Assembly (NCBI RefSeq): GCF_009017275.1
Contig: NZ_WBZC01000029.1
Location: forward strand, 1-54,119
Reading direction: 5' to 3'
DNA: 54,119 nt
Source of the DNA: Alkaliphilus pronyensis
GTDB lineage: Bacteria > Bacillota > Clostridia > Peptostreptococcales > Natronincolaceae
Shown here: piece after piece, positions 25,121 through 32,760 of the stretch
Numbering within the stretch: position 1 is the stretch's first letter
Layout: every line of letters starts with the position of its first letter
Notes under the pieces: generated by a model
The model's database searches: none
Told to the model about the DNA's origin: nothing
Seen by the model: only the letters and a program-made list of their open reading frames with translations
Made by a program: the position numbers and the translations under genes

Positions 25121-26929
25121 CTATTTTCTTTGAGACCTTTCACGGGCTGTTTTCTGTAAAATTCTCTTTCTTATTCTAATATTTTTAGGTGTAATTTCCA
25201 CCAGCTCATCGTCAGCAATAAACTCTAAGGATTGCTCTAAGGATAAAACTGTTGGCGTTACTAATCTTAATGAGTCATCATTACCAGCAGAACGAATATT
25301 TGTTAACTGCTTCTTTTTACAAACATTAACTACTATATCTTCTAATCGTGAGCTTTCACCCACTATCATACCTTCATATACCTCTGTACCAGGAGTAATA
25401 AACATTTGTCCTCTTTCCTGGGCATTGAAAATTCCGTATGCTACTGCTGTTCCATTTTCAAATGCAATCAATGAGCCCCTTGTTCTTACTTTAATGTCAC
25501 CTCGATAGTTATCATAGCCATCAAAAAGATGATGGAAGGTTCCGTAACCTTTTGTATCTGTTAAAAACTCAGAGCGATAGCCTATTAATCCTCTAGCTGG
25601 GATTCTGAACTGAAGCTTTACAATGCCAGTTCCTGTTGGTAACATATCCAGCATTTCACCTTTACGTTGTCCAATTTTATCAATTACTGCACTGGCATTT
25701 TCTTCAGGAACCTCAACAAATAAATGCTCGAAAGGCTCTTGAGTTCCTGCCTCGCTTTTTTTCAATATAACCATTGGACGAGAAACAGCAAATTCATATC
25801 CCTCTCTTCTCATAGTTTCTATTAGAATTGAAAGATGCAGCTCTCCTCTACCAAGAATTTTAAAGCAGTCGGCACTTATTTCCTCCATTTTCATGGCAAC
25901 ATTTGAAAGCATTTCCCTTTCAAGTCTATCTTTTAAGTGTCTACTTGTAACATAGCTCCCCTCCCTACCTGCAAAGGGACTATCATTAACCATAAAGTTC
26001 ATAGAGATAGTTGGCTCATCTATTTCAACAAAGGGAACTGGCTCTACTTTATCCACCGAGCAAAGAGTGTCTCCAATACTAATATCTGAAATTCCTGCTA
26101 TAGCAATTATTTCTCCTACTGTAGCACTTTCTATATCTACTCTACCTAACCCTTGAAAGTTATACAAACTACTTACCTTAACATTTGCAACCTCGCCTTT
26201 AGTTTTAGCTAAAACTGCTGCTTGGTTTTTATTAATAGTACCTCTTAGTATTTTACCTATTCCAATTCTTCCAATATATTTGTCATAATCTATGTTTGAG
26301 ATTAAAAGCTGTAGCCCATTTTCAGGTTCACCCTTTGGACAAGGAATGCTTTTTAAAATAGAATCAAACAAAGGTCTTAGGTCCTTGCCCTCTTCTTCAA
26401 TGGAAAGCATAGCAAATCCATTCTTAGCAGAAGCATATACAACTGGAAACTCAAGCTGTTCATCATCTGCTTCAAGGGTAATAAAAAGGTCTAGTACTTC
26501 ATCCTCTACCTCTACTGGCCTACCATCTGGTCTATCTATTTTATTAATAACAACAATTGGCTTTAATCCTTCTTTTAAGGCTTTTTGTAAAACAAATCTT
26601 GTTTGGGGCATTGGTCCTTCTTTAGCATCAACTAAAAGTAAAACCCCATCCACCATCTTCATTATTCGTTCTACTTCACCACCAAAGTCTGCATGACCTG
26701 GTGTATCTATTATATTAATCTTTACTCCTTCATAGCTTACAGATGTGTTTTTAGAAAGAATAGTAATTCCACGTTCCCGTTCCAGTGCATTAGAATCCAT
26801 TACTCTTTCTTCAACTACTTCATTGCTTCTAAAGGTTCCACTTTGCTTTAGCATTTGATCAACCAAGGTTGTTTTGCCATGGTCTACGTGGGCAATAATT
26901 GCAATATTTCTAATATCTTGTCTCTCCAT
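25121..26929 (-). CDS. typA: Ribosome-binding GTPase TypA/BipA
   Basis: A translational GTPase of about 602 residues. G1 is AHVDHGKTTLVDQML near residue 12-25, G2 lies in RERGITI, G3 is DTPGHADFGGEV, G4 is NKIDRPDGRP, and domains II, III and V follow (for example GRIGIGKI and RGELHLSILIETMRREG), with the C-terminal TypA-specific domain. It binds the 70S ribosome in a GTP-dependent way and supports 50S assembly and stress adaptation. The frame starts at 26941, but ATG at 26929 after GAGGA is better spaced. It is monocistronic, with its own terminator. Confidence 0.96.
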   Translation of the reverse strand: MERQDIRNIAIIAHVDHGKTTLVDQMLKQSGTFRSNEVVEERVMDSNALERERGITILSKNTSVSYEGVKINIIDTPGHADFGGEVERIMKMVDGVLLLVDAKEGPMPQTRFVLQKALKEGLKPIVVINKIDRPDGRPVEVEDEVLDLFITLEADDEQLEFPVVYASAKNGFAMLSIEEEGKDLRPLFDSILKSIPCPKGEPENGLQLLISNIDYDKYIGRIGIGKILRGTINKNQAAVLAKTKGEVANVKVSSLYNFQGLGRVDIESATVGEIIAIAGISDISIGDTLCSVDKVEPVPFVEIDEPTISMNFMVNDSPFAGREGSYVTSRHLKDRLEREMLSNVAMKMEEISADCFKILGRGELHLSILIETMRREGYEFAVSRPMVILKKSEAGTQEPFEHLFVEVPEENASAVIDKIGQRKGEMLDMLPTGTGIVKLQFRIPARGLIGYRSEFLTDTKGYGTFHHLFDGYDNYRGDIKVRTRGSLIAFENGTAVAYGIFNAQERGQMFITPGTEVYEGMIVGESSRLEDIVVNVCKKKQLTNIRSAGNDDSLRLVTPTVLSLEQSLEFIADDELVEITPKNIRIRKRILQKTARERSQRK

Positions 26930-27056
26930 CTTATTCCTCATCTTCCTTTAAGTTTGATTTTCATCTGTTGTGATTATTTTCTGCCATAAGAGCAATTTTA
27001 TCACAGTTATCTTTAAATCGTCAATTAACATTTAGAAAGGTTTGTGTTAAGTTATA

Positions 27057-27084
27057 GAAACGGAGGGACGGTTCTTTTGTTTCG
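27057..27084 (+). repeat. REP-like palindromic repeat copy A
   Basis: 28 bases with terminal arms GAAAC and GTTTC around the core GGGACGGTTCTTTTG. It ends exactly one base before the stop codon of the RAYT gene (27085). It is the left member of an inverted pair that brackets that gene. Confidence 0.9.
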
Positions 27085-27858
27085 TTATGCTCTATTAACC
27101 AAGCTTAAGGAAATGCCAAGTATCCTTGCTATCTGCCTTTGGGTTAATCCTTCAATCTTCTTAATTTTGGCAACTATATTATCTCTTTGGGTTTTTGGAA
27201 GAGACTTTATTTGTGCAATCTCATAACCTTGTAATTTTTCACATATTTCTGCTCTTGCTTCTTCATCACTGTAGTGTTTTTTATAAGTGTCGTCAAGAAA
27301 GCAATCTTTGTTCTCTGCTTTATTATATTCGATAAACATTCTTTGGGCTTTGGTCATGTCCTCTGAGAAAAAGCTTAGTATATATCTTTTTTCTATAAGC
27401 ATTTCTGGTAAATCCTTCTGTCCATAATATATCCGATAACTACTCCACTTCCATTCATCAGGAGATTTAACTATTCCCGCTTTTATAGGGTTTTGATGTA
27501 TATACCTTAATACAGCTAAAAGATGTTCATCCCTCTCAACATTTTCACTTTTGCATCGGTCTTGAAAAAGATGTCCTATGGTTTTATATTTCTGATTATA
27601 GTACCACACATAGCTAACCCCTATCCTTTTAATGAATTGAGGTAATTCTTCTTTTCCCTCACCTATAAGTAAATGTACATGATTACCCATAAGACACCAA
27701 GCATATAATTGAATATCGCTTTTTTGCTTGAACTTTATAAGTGTTTCAACAAATTTTTGGCAATCTTCATCATCGTGAAATATTTCCTGTCTATTTGCTC
27801 CCCGTAGCATTACATGATAAATACCCGTTTCACTCTTTTCTCTTGCTTGTCTTGGCAT
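27085..27858 (-). CDS. REP-associated tyrosine transposase (RAYT, Y1_Tnp family)
   Basis: A 257-residue protein of the IS200/IS605-like Y1 transposase superfamily, RAYT subgroup. The HUH motif is His60-Val-His62 in MGNHVHLLI. The catalytic tyrosine is probably among Tyr83, Tyr86 and Tyr87 in SYVWYYNQKYKTIGHLFQDR, the hallmark RAYT string. RYIHQNPIKAGIV follows. The last 45 residues are a helix-turn-helix (GLTQRQIARILGISLSLVNR), present in many clostridial RAYTs. RAYTs nick REP hairpins in single-stranded DNA. Start at ATG after GAGGTGTCAT. Inverted repeat copies abut its stop codon and lie 48 bases before its start codon, so gene and repeats together form a candidate mobile or domesticated unit. 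The frame is intact, so it may be active. Confidence 0.93.
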   Translation of the reverse strand: MPRQAREKSETGIYHVMLRGANRQEIFHDDEDCQKFVETLIKFKQKSDIQLYAWCLMGNHVHLLIGEGKEELPQFIKRIGVSYVWYYNQKYKTIGHLFQDRCKSENVERDEHLLAVLRYIHQNPIKAGIVKSPDEWKWSSYRIYYGQKDLPEMLIEKRYILSFFSEDMTKAQRMFIEYNKAENKDCFLDDTYKKHYSDEEARAEICEKLQGYEIAQIKSLPKTQRDNIVAKIKKIEGLTQRQIARILGISLSLVNRA

Positions 27859-27906
27859 ATGACACCTCTTTTCAATTTTTATTAATTATACCACATTTTG
27901 CAAAGA

Positions 27907-27933
27907 GAAACAAAAGAACCGTCCCTGCGTTTC
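27907..27933 (-). repeat. REP-like palindromic repeat copy B
   Basis: 27 bases, same sequence family as copy A but in the opposite orientation (GAAAC arm, AAAAGAACCGTCCCTGC, GTTTC arm). It lies 48 bases upstream of the RAYT start codon and forms the outer pair with copy A. Confidence 0.9.
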
Positions 27934-28252
27934 GCAATAGGTATCTATTTTAAAAATAGTGTCAAAGTTGGAAGGTATTGTTATGTTTTTGTGGAATCAT
28001 TATTAAGAATAAAAAATTATATTTGTTTTAATTCATCTCAGCGGCGTTACTAACACTCTCGCTATAAAGCGGGAGATAAGTGCCGCCAAGCTAGAAAGTA
28101 AGCGGAACTAGAGTCAAGTTGGAGTTAAAACACCATCTGAACTAAGTTTTCTTTATAGTCTTGATTAAGAGATTGTAAAACTGTAAATGACCTATGAACT
28201 AATTAATACAATCATTGTGTATTAATCTTAGTTCTAAAAAAGGAGATGGTGT
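27934..28252. other. Intergenic region between RAYT unit and lipoprotein amidohydrolase
   Basis: About 320 bases without a gene. It holds the palindromic element at 28041-28087 and, at its right end, an AAAGGAG ribosome binding site for the lipoprotein amidohydrolase. I could not assign a clear promoter. Confidence 0.5.
28041..28087 (-). repeat. Palindromic structured element, copy 2
   Basis: On the minus strand this 47-base element reads GGCGGC, an inner CTCCCGC hairpin whose closing arm is GCGAGAG, then TTAGTAACGCC. It corresponds to the element at 5411-5455, which reads in the plus direction. The inner hairpin has changed on both arms while staying paired, which suggests that structure is conserved. 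Because this copy points against the downstream gene, a dispersed repeat is somewhat likelier than a riboswitch. Confidence 0.5.
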
Positions 28253-29596
28253 ATGAACAGGCATATGGGTTTAAAAAGCAATTTAGTAAGCATGATTATG
28301 GTTTTTATTGTGGCTATCTGTATAGTAGTGTTAGTGGGCTGTAATGCTAAAGAGCCAACAATTGTAAAAGATAGTCAAAATACATCCCCACATCCAAATT
28401 CTCAGGATTCTGAAGCTTCAAAGAAAGCCAACACAATTGTGTTTCAGAATGTAAACATTATTACGATGACAGATGATAAGGTTCTTGAAAATTACAGTGT
28501 AGTCATAAAAGATGACTTAATTGCTGAAATAGGGAAATTTGAAACAGTAACCATTCCTGAAGATGCCAAAATTATAGAAGGAGAAGGGAAATATCTAATG
28601 CCAGGCTTAGTAGATATGCATGTGCATCTATTTAGTTATACAGGTGAAGAGAATCTCTACTTAGCAAATGGTGTTACCAGTGTTCAAAATATGTGGGGTC
28701 ATCCTAGAACCATTATGCAAAGAGACTTTAATAATAGAAGACTTACTGGACCTAGGATTTTTACAACTGGACCACTTATGGATGGTCCCAACCCTATACA
28801 CCAGGGTAGTTTAGTTTTAGAAACTCCAGAGGAGGCAAGAAAGGCAGTAATCTCAGTGCAAACACAAGGATATGATGCAGTTAAAGTCTATGAAAAATTA
28901 ACTATAGAAGTCTACGAAGAGATTATGAAAACTGCAGATGAAATAGGGATTAAAGTGGTGGGACATGTTCCACGACAAGTGGGGATAAGGAAAGTACTTG
29001 AGTTAGGACAGGATTCCATTGAACATTTAAGTGGCTATAGTGAATCTAACATAGAGAACGAAGCAGAGATGACTGTAGAAAATAATGTTTGGAATACTCC
29101 AACGTTAGCTATAATCCATATACTTAAAGAGGAAAACGAGATTGAAGGTTTAGAATATATTAACCCAGAGACAATAGAGATCTGGAGAAATATTAGACTA
29201 TCCCTAAAATATGATATAGATCTAGAAACAGGTCAGAACTTTGTTCGCATTATTCACGAAAAAGGTGGGAAGCTACTGGCTGGCACCGACGCAAATAATC
29301 CATTTGTAGTTCCAGGCTTCTCTTTGCATAGTGAACTAGAGTATTTAGCTGGTGCAGGATTAACACCCTATGAAGTATTGAAAACAGTAACATACAATCC
29401 GGCTGAGTTTTTAGGACAATTAGATAAATTAGGAACTGTCGAAGAGGGAAAAAAAGCAGACTTAATTCTTTTATCGAAAAATCCCCTAGTGGATGTTAAA
29501 AATACTAGAACATTAGAAGGAACTATGGTTCGTGGAGTATGGTTAACCAATGAAAGTCTCCAAGAAGAACTGAAGAAGCTAAGAGAAAGCTATTAG
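28253..29596 (+). CDS. Amidohydrolase family lipoprotein (prolidase/imidazolonepropionase-like)
   Basis: A 447-residue amidohydrolase-superfamily protein with a lipoprotein signal (MVFIVAICIVVLVGC, cysteine about residue 30) and a Ser/Pro/Asn-rich linker, so it should be anchored outside the membrane. The metal-dependent hydrolase core has DMHVHLF (His123, His125), then VKVYEKL with the candidate carboxylated lysine, VVGHVPRQVG, DSIEHLSG and LLAGTDANNP for the further His and Asp ligands. This pattern matches the prolidase-like, imidazolonepropionase-like branch, which often cleaves dipeptides or cyclic amides. Start ATG after AAAGGAG. It lies alone between the RAYT unit and the next repeats. 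Confidence 0.87.
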   Translation: MNRHMGLKSNLVSMIMVFIVAICIVVLVGCNAKEPTIVKDSQNTSPHPNSQDSEASKKANTIVFQNVNIITMTDDKVLENYSVVIKDDLIAEIGKFETVTIPEDAKIIEGEGKYLMPGLVDMHVHLFSYTGEENLYLANGVTSVQNMWGHPRTIMQRDFNNRRLTGPRIFTTGPLMDGPNPIHQGSLVLETPEEARKAVISVQTQGYDAVKVYEKLTIEVYEEIMKTADEIGIKVVGHVPRQVGIRKVLELGQDSIEHLSGYSESNIENEAEMTVENNVWNTPTLAIIHILKEENEIEGLEYINPETIEIWRNIRLSLKYDIDLETGQNFVRIIHEKGGKLLAGTDANNPFVVPGFSLHSELEYLAGAGLTPYEVLKTVTYNPAEFLGQLDKLGTVEEGKKADLILLSKNPLVDVKNTRTLEGTMVRGVWLTNESLQEELKKLRESY

Positions 29597-29622
29597 CCTT
29601 TGTTAATGAGTAACTATAGCAT

Positions 29623-29648
29623 ATTAAAAGGACCTTTAATTTTCCTCT
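29623..29648 (+). terminator. Possible terminator of the lipoprotein amidohydrolase gene
   Basis: ATTAAA and TTTAAT arms enclose AGGACC, followed by TTTCCTCTT. The stem is AT-rich and short, so this is tentative. Confidence 0.35.
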
Positions 29649-29710
29649 TACTAAAAAACTGCATAATAGAATAGAAGCACTATGAAATTTAATGATTCAG
29701 CAGAAATAAT

Positions 29711-29780
29711 ATGAGTAAAAATCAAATATTATTTATTATTATTGGTATTGTTTTCTTAATTGGAAAAGTCGAAACACGAG
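29711..29780 (+). pseudogene. Truncated N-terminal membrane-protein fragment interrupted at a repeat
   Basis: An ATG opens a 20-residue hydrophobic stretch (NQILFIIIGIVFLIGK) that runs straight into the repeat block around copy C. The frame continues through the repeat as unnatural Arg/Thr-rich sequence. No good ribosome binding site precedes it. It may be the cut-off start of a former gene. Very short, so the evidence is weak. Confidence 0.3.
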
Positions 29781-29783
29781 GAC

Positions 29784-29810
29784 GAAACGAAAGAACCGTC
29801 ACTGCGTTTC
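29784..29810 (-). repeat. REP-like palindromic repeat copy C
   Basis: 27 bases with two differences from the consensus (GAAACG at the first arm and CGTCACTGC in place of CGTCCCTGC). It is preceded by AACACGAGGAC-type sequence shared with copy D. It lies 20 bases before the start codon of the 186-residue membrane protein, just upstream of its ribosome binding site. Confidence 0.88.
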
Positions 29811-29830
29811 ACTTAAGGAGGGAGATAAAA

Positions 29831-30391
29831 ATGAATTATGGTTTACTAATAAAAATCTTCTTCACTGTTTATATCTTGAGTAAATTTGTTAAAAGTTATA
29901 TAGATTTCAAAAGTACAATAATAAGGAATAGATATGATAAGTTGAAATGCTATGAAGTTATGTTTACGTCAATAACATATTGGTGGGCCGCAACACTAGT
30001 AATAATGGGATTTATATTTAAGTTTGATTGGAAAATAATAACTTTTTTAAGTATACTATATCTTTTATCTTGTTTCTATATTGAAAGAATCAAATTTAAT
30101 TTGGCAATGGCTAATAACAAAGAACAACTAGATACTTTACTTAAGCAAAACCAAATAAATGGATATATTCAGTGTTGTATTAATATTGTTACTGTTATTT
30201 TATTAATCTTATTGGTTTTCAATTATAACCATCCACAATTATATGAGCAATATTTATCCATAAATATAATGTTTTTTTTGGGGATGGCTGTATTATTATG
30301 TATTATTTATGCTGTAGGTGTAAATGTGTGTATAAAAAAATTAAAATATAAAAAGTATTATGTTTTTTTTGATGAAAAAGAGGGGTTTTGA
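29831..30391 (+). CDS. Small multi-pass membrane protein of unknown function
   Basis: A 186-residue protein that I do not recognise. About four hydrophobic helices are seen (ITYWWAATLVIMGFIF; IITFLSILYLLSCFYI; CCINIVTVILLILLVF; INIMFFLGMAVLLCIIYAVG), with a charged, Lys-rich C-terminus. The start ATG follows AAGGAGGGAGATAAAA, an ideal ribosome binding site. An upstream extension of the frame to 29711 would run through repeat copy C and is rejected. It lies between repeat copies C and D and may be a passenger of the repeat-rich region. Confidence 0.65.
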   Translation: MNYGLLIKIFFTVYILSKFVKSYIDFKSTIIRNRYDKLKCYEVMFTSITYWWAATLVIMGFIFKFDWKIITFLSILYLLSCFYIERIKFNLAMANNKEQLDTLLKQNQINGYIQCCINIVTVILLILLVFNYNHPQLYEQYLSINIMFFLGMAVLLCIIYAVGVNVCIKKLKYKKYYVFFDEKEGF

Positions 30392-30409
30392 TGTAAAGGT
30401 GGCGAATAA

Positions 30410-30446
30410 GTGTTAATGTCAAAACAGGACTGTCCCCTACTAACAC
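30410..30446. repeat. Second-type REP-like palindrome
   Basis: A 37-base element with arms GTGTTA and TAACAC around a core containing AACAGGACTGTCCCCTAC. The core resembles the GGGACGGTTC family but differs in arms and centre. It ends seven bases before copy D. Only this copy is seen in the window. Confidence 0.55.
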
Positions 30447-30452
30447 GAGGAC

Positions 30453-30479
30453 GAAACAAAAGAACCGTCCCTGCGTTTC
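30453..30479 (-). repeat. REP-like palindromic repeat copy D
   Basis: 27 bases identical to copy B, preceded by ACACGAGGAC as in copy C. With copy E it forms an inverted pair around the 61-residue membrane protein gene. Confidence 0.9.
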
Positions 30480-30500
30480 AAGAGATGAGGTGTAACTTAT

Positions 30501-30686
30501 TTGGATATTAAAAGAGGTTTGCTAGGTGCATTTTTAACAATTTTGTTTATAATTATATTTGCAGAAATATTTGGCAAAGATCCAATAACTTATTTCAAAT
30601 ATTCTTCTTTAAGCTTAAAGCTTGTAATTATTTTGTTTATATTTTCCTTGTTATTCATACTCTTTAGGAAAAATATGAATAAATGA
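30501..30686 (+). CDS. Small two-helix membrane protein between inverted repeats
   Basis: A 61-residue protein with two hydrophobic helices (LLGAFLTILFIIIFAEIF and LSLKLVIILFIFSLLFILF) and a basic end (RKNMNK). The start is TTG with GAGGTG eight bases upstream. The stop codon TGA is immediately followed by repeat copy E, and copy D ends 21 bases before the start. No family is recognised. A 61-residue hydrophobic open frame could arise by chance, but the ribosome binding site and the tight fit between the repeats favour a real gene. Confidence 0.5.
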   Translation: MDIKRGLLGAFLTILFIIIFAEIFGKDPITYFKYSSLSLKLVIILFIFSLLFILFRKNMNK

Positions 30687-30688
30687 GC

Positions 30689-30715
30689 GAAACGCAGGGA
30701 CGGTTCTTTTGTTTC
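30689..30715 (+). repeat. REP-like palindromic repeat copy E
   Basis: 27 bases, the reverse complement of copy D. With two further bases on each side it makes a 7 bp GCGAAAC/GTTTCGC stem (30687-30717) that begins directly after the stop codon of the 61-residue protein gene. Confidence 0.9.
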
Positions 30716-30735
30716 GCCCACCCACACCCATGTTT

Positions 30736-31380
30736 CTACCCACCCAGGGTAATGTCCTGTTGTTGATACCATTCTAGGGCATCATAAAAATGCTGAGATT
30801 TAAAGTCTGGCCAGTAGTCCTCCACCACATAAAAGTCAGCATAAACTGCCTGTACTGGCAGTAGTCCACTTAGCCTTCTTCTACCACCCCAACGAATAAC
30901 TAAATCTATTCTAGATATATCTTTGGATTTTAAACCTCCAAAGTAGTTGCTTTTTAGAGCTTCTTTGCTTTCGATTAGATTACTTATATCCCAGTGCCAA
31001 CCATAATTAACTAAAAAGTTAATTTTAACTGTACCCTTTCCAAATTGTGTTCTCTTGGTATAGGGCAAAAGCTCGTCTGGGAACAGGGGTGAATCTGAGT
31101 TACCTAAAACAAGCAAAGATGCATCCTCCTGTGAAAGCAACTTAACTGCATTAATGCAGGCTTCAGTGAATGCCTTTGTTTGACTAGAAGGTCTTTTTGT
31201 ATTATCCATTGTAAATCCATAGTAGGTAATTTCCTCTATGCCCTTTTCCTTGCAAAGTTTATATAACTGAAGACCAGGCTCTAACCCCTCATCATAGCCT
31301 TGTTCTTTATTAAGTCCTTTATTAACTGCCCATCTTCTATTTCCATCTGGAATTACACCTATATGCTTTGGTACTCTCAT
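30736..31380 (-). CDS. Divergent cis-prenyltransferase (undecaprenyl diphosphate synthase family)
   Basis: A 214-residue protein of the UppS/cis-prenyltransferase family, which condenses isopentenyl diphosphate units into long polyprenyl carriers for wall synthesis. The N-terminus HIGVIPDGNRRWA matches the canonical (M/P)DGNGRWA motif, but with Arg in place of the second Gly. The C-terminal DLVIRWGGRRRLSGLLPVQ and AVYADFY replace the RxxGExRxSNFLLWQ and YAE motifs, so the usual metal-binding Glu is Asp. At 214 residues it is about 30-40 shorter than typical UppS. It is likely a second, specialised synthase and not the housekeeping one. It starts at ATG after GGAGTGAGAAT. It follows the VanW and GIY-YIG genes in a leftward run. 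Confidence 0.8.
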   Translation of the reverse strand: MRVPKHIGVIPDGNRRWAVNKGLNKEQGYDEGLEPGLQLYKLCKEKGIEEITYYGFTMDNTKRPSSQTKAFTEACINAVKLLSQEDASLLVLGNSDSPLFPDELLPYTKRTQFGKGTVKINFLVNYGWHWDISNLIESKEALKSNYFGGLKSKDISRIDLVIRWGGRRRLSGLLPVQAVYADFYVVEDYWPDFKSQHFYDALEWYQQQDITLGG

Positions 31381-31435
31381 ATTCTCACTCCTACCAACTA
31401 TCTATATGTAGAAGTGTTGACAACAAGCTTTTATA

Positions 31436-32251
31436 TCATACGTTGTTTTTGTTTGGATTTTCCAGTAGTGGATTATACATCATAATTGCATGGTTTTCTG
31501 TAATATACTCATCCGCCAGCAAATTATTATCTAAATCAAATGCTTTTCTATATATTAAATTATGTCTTAAATATCCTCCCCAGTGTTCATGGGTAATCCA
31601 GTGCTTCTTTTCATAGACATGGAACTGTAGATTTGGGCAAGTATTAGACCTCCATTCTGCCATAAGCTTATTATCCGTTAGATAGAGCTTAAGCTGGTAA
31701 GGATTATTTGTAGCATTATATATTTGTAGGTCTAAGTAATTATATGCACAGGTTGCTCCACTTCTAAAGGGCTGTGTTCTGTTGGAATCTGGGAAAACAT
31801 CAAATGAATGTCTATGTCTTTCTACCACCTTTAAGGGAGAATGTAGTGTGCACCAGTAAATAAGATTAGATAGCTGACATAGTCCTCCTCCTATACCAGT
31901 TTTAAAACTACCATAGTAAAGAACCATACCTTCTACATAGCCCTTATGCCTTGTTGGCTTACCAATATTTTTCCAATATGAAAAGGTCTCCCCCGGCAAA
32001 ATCAAAATACCATCTAGTTTTTTTAATGCAATTTCTATGTTTTTAACTTTATTTTGCTGTAGCCACATATCTACATTTTTTAATTTTCTATATAATGGGG
32101 TACTATGGGTAAAGATGCAATATGGTAGAGGAGTATTTTCCTTTTTAGTTGCAAATTTCTGTTTACCAAAATACCATTTAATATACCTTTTGATCCTATA
32201 ATAGACAGTACCAGCCTTCACTCTTAACAATGATCTTGTCTTTGGCTTCAT
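31436..32251 (-). CDS. VanW family protein
   Basis: A 271-residue VanW-type protein. The family domain is visible through ILLPGETFSYWKNIGKPT, GYVEGMVLYYGSFKTGIGGGLCQLSNLIYW and HRHSFDVFPDSNRTQPFRSGATC. VanW was named for its place in a vancomycin-resistance cluster, but most homologues, like this one, stand outside resistance operons and have no proven function; a wall-related role is commonly assumed. There is no clear signal peptide. It is one base from the GIY-YIG gene stop and precedes the cis-prenyltransferase gene. No VanHAX-type genes are present, so this is not evidence of glycopeptide resistance. Confidence 0.85.
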   Translation of the reverse strand: MKPKTRSLLRVKAGTVYYRIKRYIKWYFGKQKFATKKENTPLPYCIFTHSTPLYRKLKNVDMWLQQNKVKNIEIALKKLDGILILPGETFSYWKNIGKPTRHKGYVEGMVLYYGSFKTGIGGGLCQLSNLIYWCTLHSPLKVVERHRHSFDVFPDSNRTQPFRSGATCAYNYLDLQIYNATNNPYQLKLYLTDNKLMAEWRSNTCPNLQFHVYEKKHWITHEHWGGYLRHNLIYRKAFDLDNNLLADEYITENHAIMMYNPLLENPNKNNV

Positions 32252-32252
32252 A

Positions 32253-32522
32253 CTATTCTTTCATCCTATTGTGGCTTTCTTGAAAGGAGGAAACCAGCTT
32301 TTCTTTTTTCTGTCTAGTCAAAGCCTTTATAGCAGCCTCTCTTTTTTGAGCCTCTACTTTTGATTCGTACTCTTCCCAATATACAAACTTTACTGGTAGT
32401 CTTGCTCTGGTATACTTAGATGCTTTTCCACTATTATGGGCTTCCAGTCTATTTTTTAAACTGGTTGTCCAGCCTGCATAATAGCTACCATCTTCACACT
32501 CTAAAAGATATGTATAGGGCAT
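32253..32522 (-). CDS. GIY-YIG nuclease family protein (YhbQ/UPF0213-like)
   Basis: An 89-residue single-domain GIY-YIG protein. YTYLLECEDGSYYAGWTTSL contains the modified motif (YTYLL...YYAGWT), LKNRLEAHNSGKASKYTRARLP carries the catalytic Arg and the conserved ARLPV, and EAQKREAAIKALTRQKKE supplies the Glu. This is the small YhbQ/UPF0213 type, which acts on branched or damaged DNA in some bacteria. The frame starts at GTG 32531, but ATG at 32522 after GAGGTG is the better start. It heads the leftward VanW and cis-prenyltransferase run. Confidence 0.88.
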   Translation of the reverse strand: MPYTYLLECEDGSYYAGWTTSLKNRLEAHNSGKASKYTRARLPVKFVYWEEYESKVEAQKREAAIKALTRQKKEKLVSSFQESHNRMKE

Positions 32523-32733
32523 ATGCCTCACCTCATTTTTGTTAGTCTAGGATTACTGATGTTTTTTTGGAAAAATGGATACTATTTGAAAATTGTACAT
32601 CTATAGATTCTCAAAGTATAGTTACAGTGTAATCATCTGCTTTGGCTATTAGGAGGCCTGGGTTGTTATTATTATACCTATGCTGATCTTATAATATAGT
32701 TAATTTTCCATAACATAACTTAACATAACTTAC

Positions 32734-32760
32734 GAAACAAAAGAACCGTCCCCTCGTTTC
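32734..32760 (-). repeat. REP-like palindromic repeat copy F
   Basis: 27 bases with CCCCTC where copies B and D have CCCTGC. It overlaps by two bases the stop codon (32759-32761) of the YhaN-like gene, so the stop TGA is built into the edge of the repeat. The 236-base gap to its left contains only this repeat and a short direct repeat AACATAACTT. Confidence 0.88.

Noticed and set aside
27085-27858. RAYT gene as an ordinary IS200/IS605 insertion sequence
   Set aside because: It has no TnpB partner and no IS200 ends, has the RAYT string IGHLFQDR, and is flanked by REP-like palindromes.
29711-30391. 226-residue version of the small membrane protein
   Set aside because: The added N-terminus is translated from repeat copy C. 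The ATG at 29831 has an ideal ribosome binding site.
31436-32251. VanW protein as a sign of glycopeptide resistance
   Set aside because: No VanHAX, VanRS or related genes are in the window. VanW-family proteins are common outside resistance clusters.
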